From the NCBI GenBank assembly GCA_965238305.1, contig CBDEHK010000001.1, positions 4,526,001 through 4,590,000 on the forward strand: a DNA stretch of 64,000 nucleotides, written 5' to 3'. Below are positions 32,690-41,739 of the stretch, piece by piece (within the stretch, counting starts at the first letter, position 1; each line of letters starts with the position of its first letter). The position numbers were made by a program, and so were the translations under genes. The DNA is from CBDCGJ01 sp965238305. Its GTDB lineage: Bacteria; Pseudomonadota; Alphaproteobacteria; GCA-2731375. Below the pieces are notes generated by a model that ran no database searches, was not told the origin of the DNA, and saw nothing but the letters and a program-made list of their open reading frames with translations.

Positions 32690-35209
32690 ATGCCGTTGTT
32701 ATTGAGCTTTCGCCTGGCCCGCCGCGAACTTCGAAACGGCTTGAAAGGTTTTCGCATTTTCCTGTTGTGCCTGGCTTTAGGCGTCGCGGCGATCGCAACG
32801 GTTGGAAATCTTAGCCAAGCTTTAATCGCCGGCCTGACCAGTGACGCCAGTAAACTACTCGGTGGGGATATTGAAATTCGTTTATCCCACCGAAGCTGGA
32901 ATGAGGCGCAAGCGGAATATGTTCGCGCCCGAGCGCAAGTTTCGGAAATGGTCGGATTTCGCACCATGGCCCGAACCATCCCTGATCGTGAGCAAAGCCT
33001 GGTTGAAATGAAGGCGGTCGATGGCGTCTATCCGATTTATGGCGAACTGACTTTGAAATCAGGGCAGCTCTTGCCGGACGCATTGGCCAAAAAAGATGGC
33101 TATTGGGGAACCGTCGTTGAAAGTAACTTGCTCGGCCGGTTGAACCTCGCGGTCGGCGATCTGATCCAAATCGGTGACTTGAACTTGCAAGTGCGCGACG
33201 AAATCCTAAAGGAACCGGATCGCAGCACCAGCGGTTTTACTCTTGGACCAAGAGTGATGATCGCGTTGGCGGCGGTTAGTGAAACCGGTTTGGTTCGCGA
33301 AGGTAGCCAAATTCACTATTTCTACCGCTTACGTCTATCGGACGGAGCGAGCCTACCGGTTTGGATCAAGGACCTGAACGAGGCCTTTCCAAACGCCGGC
33401 TGGCGCGTCCGCGACGTGCGCAACGGCACCCCCGGCTTGAAACGTTTCATCGATCGCATGCGACTATTTTTGACCTTGGTTGGTTTGACCGCCCTATTAG
33501 TCGGCGGGCTTGGTATTGCCAACGGGGTAAAAAGCTATCTGGACGGAAAAATCAGTTCTATTGCGATCTATAAATGTGTTGGGGCGCCGGCTAACTTGGT
33601 TTTCCTGACCTATCTTTGGCAGGTCTTGATCATTGCCATCGTCGGCATCATCCTTGGGTTGGTTGTCGGCGGGGCCTTACCGCCCATGTTGTCGGGCCTT
33701 GCGGCGCGTTATCTGCCGTTCGACGCCGCGCTGGGTGTTTTTCCGGAACCGCTGATCCTGGCAGCGTTTTACGGCATCTTGACGACCTTAGCGTTTGCCC
33801 TTTGGCCCTTGGCGCAGGCCCGCGAAACCCCGCCCAGCATGTTATTTCGCAGCTTGACGAGCGGCATTAGCGGGCGACCACGACTTCCATTTGTCATTGC
33901 AACCGGATTGGCGGTCGCTGCGTTGGCTGCCTTGGCGATATTCACGGCATCAGAGCAGCGTTTTGCGATCATCTTTGTTATTGGTGCTGCTATCGCATTC
34001 GCTATTTTTTATCTCGCCGGTAAGGCCGTGATGTGGCTTGCAAAATCGCTCCCGCGGGTAAATCGGCCGGGACTGCGACTGGCACTGGCAAATTTACATC
34101 GTCCGGGTGCGGCCACGATTAGCGTGACCTTGTCTTTTGGGCTTGGCCTGAGTGTGTTGGTAACGGTGATGGCGATCCGGGCCAATTTTGAATATCTCGT
34201 TTCAGAGCAAGTGCCGGAACAAGCGCCAGCGTTCTTTTTCCTGGATATTCTACCGGACCAAATTGATGGATTTTCCGATCTCGCCAAATCTGTCCCCGGG
34301 GTTCACCAAGTCGCCCACACCGCGACCTTGCGAGGCCGTATCGCGCGCATCAACGATATACCGGCAGAAAAAATAACTCCGGCGCCAAATGTGGCCTGGG
34401 TCCTACGTGGTGATCGCGGCCTCACCTATCGCCGCACCCCGCCCAAAGGCTCCACGATCGTCGAAGGTGATTGGTGGCCCAATGATTATGCCGGACCGCC
34501 GCTGCTTTCCATGGGATACGAGGCGGCCCAAGGGTTGGGGGTCAAAATTGGCGACAATATCACCTTGAATATTTTAGGCCGCGAAATTACCGCTGAAGTC
34601 AGTAACTTTCGCCGCATCGATTGGTCAACTTTCGGGATCAACTTCATTTTGATATTCTCGCCTGGTATTTTGGAAACCGCGCCACATACTTTTGTCGCAA
34701 CTGCAACCGCAGATCCTGAGGCGGAAGTGGCGCTCGAAAAAACCGTGACAGGGACCTATCGCAACATTACCGCCATCCGCATTCGCGACGCCCTGGAAAC
34801 CGTCAATCGAATATTGGATAACATCGCCGTGGCCGTACGCGCCACCGCCTCGGTTAGCTTACTCGCCGGGACCCTGGTCCTGGCGGGCGCCGTCGCGGCG
34901 GGCCATCGCCGCCGGGTTTACGATGCCGTGGTGCTGAAAGTATTAGGCGCGACCAGGCGTAATATTGTCGGCGCCTATTTGCTTGAATATGCCATTCTCG
35001 GCCTCATGGTGGCGATCCTGGCAGCAATTGTCGGCACTGGATCGGCCTATTTCATTGTCACAGAATTCATGGGTGGGCGTTGGTATTTCCCACCCGCCAC
35101 CATCGCCACAACCATGGCAATTTGCATGAGCATCACGATCACTGCCGGCATCACCGCCACCTTTGCCGCTCTTGGACAAAAACCGGCGCCATTGTTACGA
35201 AATGAATAA
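32690..35209 (+). CDS. FtsX-like ABC transporter permease, YbbP type
   Basis: 839 aa from ATG 32690. One N-terminal membrane helix (GFRIFLLCLALGVAAIATVG), a large periplasmic domain, three central helices (FLTLVGLTALLVGGLGIANG onward), more helices around residues 410-470, a second large domain and three C-terminal helices (VSLLAGTLVLAGAVAAGHRR). This ten-helix duplicated FtsX layout matches YbbP. Partner of the preceding ATPase; the substrate of YbbAP is unknown, though the tesA link suggests lipids or acyl compounds. Confidence 0.92.
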   Translation: MPLLLSFRLARRELRNGLKGFRIFLLCLALGVAAIATVGNLSQALIAGLTSDASKLLGGDIEIRLSHRSWNEAQAEYVRARAQVSEMVGFRTMARTIPDREQSLVEMKAVDGVYPIYGELTLKSGQLLPDALAKKDGYWGTVVESNLLGRLNLAVGDLIQIGDLNLQVRDEILKEPDRSTSGFTLGPRVMIALAAVSETGLVREGSQIHYFYRLRLSDGASLPVWIKDLNEAFPNAGWRVRDVRNGTPGLKRFIDRMRLFLTLVGLTALLVGGLGIANGVKSYLDGKISSIAIYKCVGAPANLVFLTYLWQVLIIAIVGIILGLVVGGALPPMLSGLAARYLPFDAALGVFPEPLILAAFYGILTTLAFALWPLAQARETPPSMLFRSLTSGISGRPRLPFVIATGLAVAALAALAIFTASEQRFAIIFVIGAAIAFAIFYLAGKAVMWLAKSLPRVNRPGLRLALANLHRPGAATISVTLSFGLGLSVLVTVMAIRANFEYLVSEQVPEQAPAFFFLDILPDQIDGFSDLAKSVPGVHQVAHTATLRGRIARINDIPAEKITPAPNVAWVLRGDRGLTYRRTPPKGSTIVEGDWWPNDYAGPPLLSMGYEAAQGLGVKIGDNITLNILGREITAEVSNFRRIDWSTFGINFILIFSPGILETAPHTFVATATADPEAEVALEKTVTGTYRNITAIRIRDALETVNRILDNIAVAVRATASVSLLAGTLVLAGAVAAGHRRRVYDAVVLKVLGATRRNIVGAYLLEYAILGLMVAILAAIVGTGSAYFIVTEFMGGRWYFPPATIATTMAICMSITITAGITATFAALGQKPAPLLRNE

Positions 35210-35234
35210 ATAAGTTGAAGCCAACAGCATTTTT

Positions 35235-35247
35235 GGACAAATTGTCC
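35235..35247. promoter_or_regulatory. palindrome upstream of the class II amidotransferase gene
   Basis: GGACAA-A-TTGTCC, a perfect 6-1-6 inverted repeat 26 bases after the permease stop and 138 bases before the next gene. A second, longer-spaced pair TTCTCAAA (35275-35282) and TTTGAGAA (35304-35311) follows. No T-run follows either, so operator use is more likely than termination. Confidence 0.3.
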
Positions 35248-35385
35248 GAAAATATAAGACATTATTGGGATTATTTCTCAAACAAACCGCATATCGGTGA
35301 AATTTTGAGAAGCAATTTGCAACAAGCTTGGTATTTTTCATGGACTATCGCCACGACCTAAACACCAAAACGATGGAAATACCTG

Positions 35386-36165
35386 ATGTGCCGACTTGCC
35401 GCCTATTGCGGACCGCAAATTCCGCTTGAAAATATTATCGTCGCGCCGCGCCATTCGCTGCTGCAGCAAAGCTATAATGCTGAAGAGGCCAAACTTACAG
35501 TTAATGGCGATGGTTTCGGCATTGCTTGGTATAACCGGGACCAAGAGCCGGGGCTTTATCGCAGCGTTTTGCCGGCTTGGTCAGATAACAATCTGTCGAG
35601 TATCTGTAGAATGGTGCGATCGAGGGTGCTTTTGGCCCATGTGCGGGCATCAACCTCTGGCGGCATTGCGGAAGGCAATTGTCACCCATTTAGCCATGGC
35701 AAATGGTCATTTATGCATAATGGCAAGATTGCCGGGTTCACCCGAATTCGCCGAATATTGGAGGCGAGCTTACCCGATCACCTTTACAATAGCCGCAAAG
35801 GAACCACAGATTCTGAGCTTTTGTTCCTGCTTTTATTGGCAAATGACCTAGAGAATGCGCCAGATGCTGCGTTTCGATCGGTGCTTGCGCAGATCGCCAA
35901 ATTGCAGGATGACATAAGAAGCCCCAACCGCTTGGCCTGCGTTTTTAGTGACGGCGAAACGGTTTTCGCCTTGCGGCATTCGAGCGATGCAAAAAGTCCA
36001 AGTTTGTATGTCTCAAAAAGTCTGGATAACGGTGGTTGCGCCGTTGCCTCCGAACCTTTGGATGGCCATACCGCCAATTGGCGCATGCTTCTAGAAGATG
36101 AGTTTCTTGTGATGTCGGCACAGAATATACAAAATCGACCCCTTTTTGGCGAAGTTGCAGCATAA
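35386..36165 (+). CDS. class II glutamine amidotransferase (YafJ/EgtC-like)
   Basis: 259 aa. The N-terminal nucleophile Cys2 follows the start (MCRLAAYCGPQIPLE), and the Ntn-hydrolase fold is supported by GDGFGIAWY, LLAHVRAST and NCHPFSHGKWSFMHNGKI. YafJ-like proteins have a glutaminase-type fold with no assigned partner; EgtC instead hydrolyses a gamma-glutamyl sulfoxide in ergothioneine synthesis, but no egtB or egtD is nearby, so YafJ-like is the safer label. Single gene between two spacers. Confidence 0.9.
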   Translation: MCRLAAYCGPQIPLENIIVAPRHSLLQQSYNAEEAKLTVNGDGFGIAWYNRDQEPGLYRSVLPAWSDNNLSSICRMVRSRVLLAHVRASTSGGIAEGNCHPFSHGKWSFMHNGKIAGFTRIRRILEASLPDHLYNSRKGTTDSELLFLLLLANDLENAPDAAFRSVLAQIAKLQDDIRSPNRLACVFSDGETVFALRHSSDAKSPSLYVSKSLDNGGCAVASEPLDGHTANWRMLLEDEFLVMSAQNIQNRPLFGEVAA

Positions 36166-36298
36166 GCGTTCGGCGCCATCACACCACCAGGATCAGCAAA
36201 ATTGATTGCCTTGGCAGAACAGTTTTCCTTGCATTTTGGCTCATAAAGACCAATATTTACGCTGAACAATTGAGCTTCGACTGAAAGGGACTATCTTC

Positions 36299-37036
36299 AT
36301 GGCTTTACAACCAAATCGCTCACAAACTGGACGTTATGGTGCCCGGGCCGGCACCAGAGCGGAAATTGACCAAGGGCTGCGGAGTTATATGCTGCGGGTC
36401 TACAACTATATGGGCTCGGCGCTGTTTCTAAGCGGCATTGTCGCTTATGGCTTCGCCACCTGGCTGTCCAGTGATGTAGCCAACATCCAGGCCGTTTATG
36501 GCTCTCCAATCCGCTGGGTCATCATGCTTGCGCCGCTGGGCATGGTAATTTTGCTAAGTGCGCGAATGCATAAAATGAGCCTTGTTGCCGCCCAAGCGTC
36601 GTTCTGGATATTTGCTGCTTTGATGGGATTGTCATTGTCCTCGATCTTATTGGCTTATACCGGCGAAAGCGTCGTTCGGGTATTCCTGATTACGGCGATA
36701 TCTTTTGGTGGCATGAGTTTATTCGGCTACACCACCAAGAAAGATTTGTCGGGTTTTGGCAGCTTCTTGATGATGGGCCTGATCGGCATCATCGTCGCCA
36801 GCGTGGTCAATATATTCCTCGGCTCCTCGATGTTGCAGTGGATCATTTCCGTTGTTGGCGTGTTGGTGTTTGCCGGTTTGACTGCTTACGATACGCAAAA
36901 GATCAAAGAAATGTATTTCGAAGGTGACGGCACTGCCGTGATGGGTAAAAAGGCGATCATGGGTGCGCTGCGCCTGTATCTTGATTTCATCAATTTGTTC
37001 ATCATGCTGATGCACTTGTTCGGCAGCCGCGAGTAG
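36299..37036 (+). CDS. Bax inhibitor-1/YccA family membrane protein
   Basis: 245 aa with seven transmembrane helices. The start (RAGTRAEIDQGLRSYMLRVYNYMG) and end (ALRLYLDFINLFIMLMHLFGSRE) are the hallmark of bacterial BI-1 proteins, and the pore aspartates near the C-terminus (LTAYDTQKIKE, LYLDFIN) are present. The family conducts calcium or protons in a pH-dependent way; YccA also modulates FtsH. A strong terminator follows at once. Confidence 0.94.
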   Translation: MALQPNRSQTGRYGARAGTRAEIDQGLRSYMLRVYNYMGSALFLSGIVAYGFATWLSSDVANIQAVYGSPIRWVIMLAPLGMVILLSARMHKMSLVAAQASFWIFAALMGLSLSSILLAYTGESVVRVFLITAISFGGMSLFGYTTKKDLSGFGSFLMMGLIGIIVASVVNIFLGSSMLQWIISVVGVLVFAGLTAYDTQKIKEMYFEGDGTAVMGKKAIMGALRLYLDFINLFIMLMHLFGSRE

Positions 37037-37058
37037 TTGCGCAAGAAAAATCTTATAG

Positions 37059-37093
37059 AAAAGCGCCCGGGTGTTGTCCCGGGCGCTTTTTTT
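37059..37093 (+). terminator. Rho-independent terminator after the BI-1 gene
   Basis: Thirteen-base perfect arms, AAAAGCGCCCGGG and CCCGGGCGCTTTT, with loop TGTTGT and a run of seven T. The stem begins 23 bases after the stop codon of the BI-1 family gene. Confidence 0.9.
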
Positions 37094-37157
37094 ACGGTGG
37101 TTCCGTGCTAAACTTTTCACCAATCAAATAGATTCAGGACATTTCAAGGAGACTTCC

Positions 37158-38639
37158 ATGCGCGTCGTCATGGCGATGATGAAGCACGAAACCAATACAT
37201 TCTCGCCGGTCCCGACGCCGTGGTCCCGGTTTGAGGCGTGGAGCGCGTGTTTTGGCGAAGAGGTGATCGAGGCCTACGAAAAGACCAACATGACCCTTAG
37301 CGCCTATCTGAAGATTGCCCGACGCGAAGGCATGGAAATTGTCACGCCGGTCGCCGCCGAAGCCATGCCATCTGGCAAGGTCGAGGCCGAAGCGTACAAC
37401 AAGATGGCGGATGCCATCGTCGGCGCCGTCGAAGAAGGCTGCGATGCCATCATGCTGGACTTACATGGCGCCATGGTCAGCGAAGACGTCTTTGACGGTG
37501 AAGGCGAGTTGTTACGCCGCATTCGCGAGGTGGCGCCGGATACGCCGATCTGCGTCACTTGTGACCTGCATTGCAATCTGACAGCGCAAATGGTTGAAAA
37601 CTGCGACGCCCTGATCGGCTATAAAACCTATCCCCATGTCGACATGTTTGAAGTCGGCAGCCAGGTCGGCGATATCCTATTCGACAAAATAGCGGGCACG
37701 AAAAATCCGGTAATGGCTTGGGGCAACGTGCCGTTATTGTCGCAGACCCTGCGGCAAGGCACGGATGATGAGCCGATGAAAACCCTGATTGCGATGTGCC
37801 GGGAGGCGGAACAATCGGGCGAAATCCTAGCCGCAACCGTGTTCGGCGGTTTCGCTTTGGCCGACATTCCCGATGCCGGTATTTCCTGCGTGGTGATTGC
37901 GGACGGCGACAAAGCCGCCGCTCAGGCAGTTGTCGACCGCCTATGCGACAAGATGTGGCAGCAGCGGAACGAACATCTTTACAAGCACGAACCGCTGGCT
38001 GACGCCGTCGCCCGCGCCAAGGAATTAGAACAGGGACCGGTCCTTCTGCTCGATCATGCCGACAATACCGGTTCCGGCGGCAATCAGGATGTGATGACGG
38101 TGATCACGGAAGTGATGCGACAGGAATTAGAGGACGTCGCCGTGGGCGCGGTCTGGGACCCTGACGCGGTCCTGGAAATGCAACAGGCGGGCGTCGGCAC
38201 CACCGTCACCCTGCAGTTGGGCGGCAAAACCGATATGCCGTCGATCGATCGAAAAGGCGAACCACTCACGATCACCGGCAAAGTGAAAGTCCTCAGCGAT
38301 GGCGAATGGGTGGTACGCGGACCGATGTATCACGGCCTCAATGTGTCCATGGGACCGACGGCCGTGTTAGATACCGGTAGAATGGAAATTGTCGTAACTT
38401 CGTTGCATCATGAACCCTGGGATCTGGGCATATTCACCTCCGTCGGGATTGACCCGCGCTGGAAAAAATATGTCCTGTTGAAAAGCCGCATCCACTATCG
38501 CGCCGGCTTCGCCCCGATCGGCAAGCATACCATCACTTTGGATGGGGTCGGCGTCACCACCTCGGACAACAGTTTGCTGAATTATGAAAACGTGCGACGA
38601 CCGATCTATCCATTGGATCAGATTAATGAGCCGAGATAA
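37158..38639 (+). CDS. M81 family metallopeptidase (MlrC/microcystinase C-like)
   Basis: 493 aa from ATG 37158, with AGGAG eight bases before. The N-terminal DUF1485 region starts RVVMAMMKHETNTFSPVPT and contains CDAIMLDLHGAMVSED and CVTCDLHCNLTAQM with the metal-binding His and Asp residues; the MlrC C-terminal domain follows with LLLDHADNTGSGG. The family hydrolyses small peptides or peptide-like amides; linearised microcystin is only the founding substrate. Upstream is a terminator; downstream it converges with speD. Peptide importer genes 1 kb away fit a peptide-use role. Confidence 0.92.
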   Translation: MRVVMAMMKHETNTFSPVPTPWSRFEAWSACFGEEVIEAYEKTNMTLSAYLKIARREGMEIVTPVAAEAMPSGKVEAEAYNKMADAIVGAVEEGCDAIMLDLHGAMVSEDVFDGEGELLRRIREVAPDTPICVTCDLHCNLTAQMVENCDALIGYKTYPHVDMFEVGSQVGDILFDKIAGTKNPVMAWGNVPLLSQTLRQGTDDEPMKTLIAMCREAEQSGEILAATVFGGFALADIPDAGISCVVIADGDKAAAQAVVDRLCDKMWQQRNEHLYKHEPLADAVARAKELEQGPVLLLDHADNTGSGGNQDVMTVITEVMRQELEDVAVGAVWDPDAVLEMQQAGVGTTVTLQLGGKTDMPSIDRKGEPLTITGKVKVLSDGEWVVRGPMYHGLNVSMGPTAVLDTGRMEIVVTSLHHEPWDLGIFTSVGIDPRWKKYVLLKSRIHYRAGFAPIGKHTITLDGVGVTTSDNSLLNYENVRRPIYPLDQINEPR

Positions 38640-38647
38640 CAAGACCG

Positions 38648-38675
38648 CCAAGCGATAGCCGGCGACCTCGCTTGG
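38648..38675. terminator. inverted repeat between convergent genes
   Basis: CCAAGCG and CGCTTGG separated by 14 bases, in the 58-bp gap between the M81 gene and speD, which converge here. There is no T-run on either strand, so a bidirectional terminator role is only plausible. Confidence 0.35.
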
Positions 38676-38697
38676 ATGAAAAGTGAGTGGTCCTATA

Positions 38698-39189
38698 CTA
38701 AACCTTCAGGCCGCGTTTATGTTCGCTGACTTGGATGCTATCGGGGCGCAAGGCGCGCTTGAATACTGGGACAGCTTGATAAGCGTCACACTCGCCACAG
38801 ACAAAGACGTCCAATGCGGCATAGCCGACTTCCGGCCAGGTATGGACGCTCATATGGCTTTCCGCCAAGACGGCGACCCCCGAAATACCGCCATTTTCGT
38901 CAAAATAATGCAGATCGAGATGCAGTAATGTGGCGTCAACGGCGTCAACGGCTTCGCGCAACATCGCTTCAATATGGTCCAGATCATCCAGCTGTTGGCC
39001 GCCTTGAATATCAACCAATAAATGGGTACCGGCAAAAAGCAGGCCGTTGCGCCTAACGAAATAGTTATACTCGCCTGGTGTCGGGTCGCTCGCGACCGGG
39101 CTGCCATCAACGGACCGCGCTTCGGCGAAATCGATAATATCGGCCGATTCGGCATTGCTAGCGAATTTTTGTCGTTGGTCCTGATCCAT
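38698..39189 (-). CDS. speD: adenosylmethionine decarboxylase, prokaryotic class I
   Basis: 163 aa. Pyruvoyl enzyme supplying decarboxylated SAM for spermidine synthesis. The self-processing site is AESHMSVHTWPE, where the Glu-Ser bond is cleaved and Ser becomes pyruvoyl; GTHLLVDIQGG and VFVCGECDAY match the family. About 45 residues precede the conserved core, longer than usual. No spermidine synthase (speE) is adjacent. An 8-bp inverted repeat lies 43 bases upstream. Confidence 0.95.
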   Translation of the reverse strand: MDQDQRQKFASNAESADIIDFAEARSVDGSPVASDPTPGEYNYFVRRNGLLFAGTHLLVDIQGGQQLDDLDHIEAMLREAVDAVDATLLHLDLHYFDENGGISGVAVLAESHMSVHTWPEVGYAALDVFVCGECDAYQAVPVFKRALRPDSIQVSEHKRGLKV

Positions 39190-39231
39190 GCGCGTTCAAA
39201 CTCTAATTTTCGTGTTACACCAAAGGCGCGC

Positions 39232-39252
39232 AGTCATGACAAAATCATGACT
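39232..39252 (-). repeat. inverted repeat in the speD upstream region
   Basis: AGTCATGA-caaaa-TCATGACT, perfect eight-base arms with a five-base loop, each arm containing the palindrome TCATGA. It sits in the 97-bp gap between DUF2794 and speD on the minus strand. Without a T-run it looks more like an operator or a leader hairpin than a terminator. Confidence 0.45.
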
Positions 39253-39286
39253 TCAATTCAAGCAAAAAATGTCGATGCGGCCGCGG

Positions 39287-39688
39287 TCAGTCGAACTGCA
39301 CCAATCGCGGCTTTCGTTTGTCGATAACTTTCAAAACCGCTTCCAAACTAGTTGCGGTTTTCAGGATGCGATGGCGATCGCTAACTTGATACCGCCCTTG
39401 TTTTTTATAGGATTTGGTCAATTTCAGCACGCGAAAAAACGGCAGTTCCGAGGCCTGGCCATAAATATTGAAGATTGCGGCCCGGTCATCGTGGTCAATG
39501 GCATAATCCAACCATTCGCCAGCCATTACCTGGCGGCTATAGACCTGTAATATGGTATCGAGTTCCTGGCGGCTGAAAAAGCCGGATGATTGTTTGCTCT
39601 GTCGGTGGGCGTTGCCTGTGATACGGATTTTCTCCATCCCGCGCAACACCCGGGACTGGCTGGGTTCTATACTGACGACCTCGCTCAT
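39287..39688 (-). CDS. DUF2794 family protein
   Basis: 133 aa. Matches the alphaproteobacterial DUF2794 family: FFSRQELDTILQVYSRQVMAGEWLDYAIDHDDRAAIF followed by the basic LPFFRVLKLTKSYKKQGRYQV. Small, soluble, basic C-terminus, no known function. GGGAG lies upstream of the ATG. It precedes speD on the same strand, with an inverted repeat between. Confidence 0.88.
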   Translation of the reverse strand: MSEVVSIEPSQSRVLRGMEKIRITGNAHRQSKQSSGFFSRQELDTILQVYSRQVMAGEWLDYAIDHDDRAAIFNIYGQASELPFFRVLKLTKSYKKQGRYQVSDRHRILKTATSLEAVLKVIDKRKPRLVQFD

Positions 39689-39765
39689 TCGCTGTGTTTT
39701 CTCCCTTTTTGAGTTTCCAGAGATAATTCTTTCACAGAGTCGCTAAAGAATGCAATCACGGATAT

Positions 39766-40740
39766 TCAGACCAGGTGGCAAGCGACCCGGTGATGTTCGC
39801 CAATGACTTTATACGCCGGTATGATTTCATGACAGCGGGCTTCGACCAGGGGGCAACGATCGGCAAATACACAGCCTTGTACGATGTCTGTCTGGTTCAT
39901 CACCGCCCCCATCAAGCCGCCGCGATTGCGCCGTCGACCGGCGCCGATGCGCGGTGCCGCTGCCAATAAGGCTTTGGTATAGGGATGCTGCGGATTGGCA
40001 AATAATTCCGCCGTCGGCGCTTGCTCGACAATCTTACCCAGATACATCACCGCGACTTCGTCACAGATATATTCGACCACGCCCAAATCATGGCTGATCA
40101 GCATGTAGGTGACGTGGAATTCTTCCTGCAGATCTTTCAACAGGTTTAGAACCTGCGCCTGGACCGAGACATCGAGAGCCGAGACCGGTTCGTCGGCAAC
40201 AATTAATTCCGGCCTGGTGACAAGAGCCCGCGCGATTGCGATACGCTGGCGTTGGCCGCCGGAAAATTCATGGGGAAATTTTTCCATGTCGGCCTTGCGA
40301 AGGCCAACGGCGTCCAAGGTTTCAGCGACGCGTCGATTACGGTCCTGCCGACTGACCCCAGCTGACAATGCGACAAGCGGTTCACTGACGATCCAGGCCA
40401 CTGTCTGGCGCGGATCGAGAGACCCGAACGGGTCCTGAAAGACCATTTGGAAATGCTGCCGCATGGCCCGCAACTCCGCTCCCGCCAATTCGTTCACGTT
40501 GCGTCCCAAAATGTTGATGTCGCCGGCGGTTGGGATCTCCAGCGCCATTACCAATCTGGCCAAAGTCGATTTCCCGCAACCGGATTCGCCGACGACGCCG
40601 AAACTCTTCCCTTTTTCAATCTGAAAGGAAACGCCGTTCAGGGCGTAGATACTGCCCGGCGGTTTCAACAAGCTTTCCCGCGCCAGCGTATAGCGGCGTT
40701 TTAGGTCGGTAACCTGCAAGACCGGTTGTTGATCCGTCAT
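39766..40740 (-). CDS. dppF: oligopeptide/dipeptide ABC transporter ATP-binding protein (OppF/DppF)
   Basis: 324 aa. Walker A GESGCGKST, signature FSGGQRQRIAIARAL and Walker B LIVADEPVSALD are complete, and the C-terminal oligopeptide-type extension has the FADRCPLVEARCHE cysteine motif that marks this family. Last gene of a four-gene minus-strand operon (permeases B and C, ATPases D and F); three bases separate it from the D gene. Confidence 0.93.
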   Translation of the reverse strand: MTDQQPVLQVTDLKRRYTLARESLLKPPGSIYALNGVSFQIEKGKSFGVVGESGCGKSTLARLVMALEIPTAGDINILGRNVNELAGAELRAMRQHFQMVFQDPFGSLDPRQTVAWIVSEPLVALSAGVSRQDRNRRVAETLDAVGLRKADMEKFPHEFSGGQRQRIAIARALVTRPELIVADEPVSALDVSVQAQVLNLLKDLQEEFHVTYMLISHDLGVVEYICDEVAVMYLGKIVEQAPTAELFANPQHPYTKALLAAAPRIGAGRRRNRGGLMGAVMNQTDIVQGCVFADRCPLVEARCHEIIPAYKVIGEHHRVACHLV

Positions 40741-40743
40741 CGC

Positions 40744-41733
40744 CTACAAACCCGTTTCGGCGCTTTTGAGCGCTCGCTCAAGTTTCAGGCAGGCAGCAAA
40801 ATGCCCTGCTTCCACTTCTTGTAATAGCGGTAGGTTTTGCGCGCAGCCGGCATCGGCTAAATTGCAACGCCCGGAAAACCCGCAGCCGGCCGGTAGATCG
40901 ATCAAATCTGGAACCGTCCCCGCAATTGTTCTAAGACGCCCCTGACGGGCCGCACCAAGGCGTGGGATGGCGGCGAACAGACCTTGGCTGTAAGGATGAG
41001 CCAGGCGTTTGAACAAACTGTCCGTTGCCCCCATCTCAACCGCTGCCCCGCCATACATCACCATCACCCGATCGACTGTCTCGCCGATCACGCCTAAATC
41101 GTGGCTGATTAGAATGAGGGACATCCCGGTTTCATCGACCAATTCAGTGATCAAGTCCAGAATTTGGCCCTGAATTGTAACGTCCAGCGCCGTCGTCGGC
41201 TCATCAGCAATCAAAATATCGGGATTACAGCTTAAAGCGATGGCGATCATCACTCGTTGCCGTTGGCCGCCGGATATCTGGTGCGGATAGGAATCGAAGC
41301 GCGCCGCCGGGTTCGGCAGACCAACCCGGTCGAGCAATCGGATAGCTTCCTGCCGCGCCTGCGCGGAATTCAATTGACGGTGCAGACGCAGGGGTTCCGA
41401 CAACTGGCGACCGATGGTGTGCACCGGGTTGAGCGATGTCATCGGTTCCTGAAACACCATGGCGATGCGATTGCCGCGGATATCGCACATTTGCTTCTCG
41501 CTTTTTTGCAACAGGTTTTCACCATCCAAGCGGACTTCGCCGCTGGTCAGTGCGCCTTCTGGCAGCAGGCCGATTAGAGATAGGGCGGTAATCGACTTCC
41601 CACACCCGCTTTCACCAACAATGCCCAGGGTCTCCCCTTTCTCCAGCTCGAACGACACGCCCCGCACCGCATCCGCCTTGCCGCGTGAGGTGGTCAGCGT
41701 GACGATAAGGTTTTCAACTTTTAATAATGCCAT
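40744..41733 (-). CDS. dppD: oligopeptide/dipeptide ABC transporter ATP-binding protein (OppD/DppD)
   Basis: 329 aa. Walker A GESGCGKSI, signature ISGGQRQRVMIAIAL and Walker B ILIADEPTTALD are intact, with the C-terminal GCGFSGRCNLADAGC cysteine-rich extension. Pairs with the OppF/DppF ATPase to drive uptake of peptides or related solutes across the inner membrane. Lies between the C permease and the F ATPase with gaps under ten bases. Confidence 0.93.
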   Translation of the reverse strand: MALLKVENLIVTLTTSRGKADAVRGVSFELEKGETLGIVGESGCGKSITALSLIGLLPEGALTSGEVRLDGENLLQKSEKQMCDIRGNRIAMVFQEPMTSLNPVHTIGRQLSEPLRLHRQLNSAQARQEAIRLLDRVGLPNPAARFDSYPHQISGGQRQRVMIAIALSCNPDILIADEPTTALDVTIQGQILDLITELVDETGMSLILISHDLGVIGETVDRVMVMYGGAAVEMGATDSLFKRLAHPYSQGLFAAIPRLGAARQGRLRTIAGTVPDLIDLPAGCGFSGRCNLADAGCAQNLPLLQEVEAGHFAACLKLERALKSAETGL

Positions 41734-41739
41734 TCTGTC

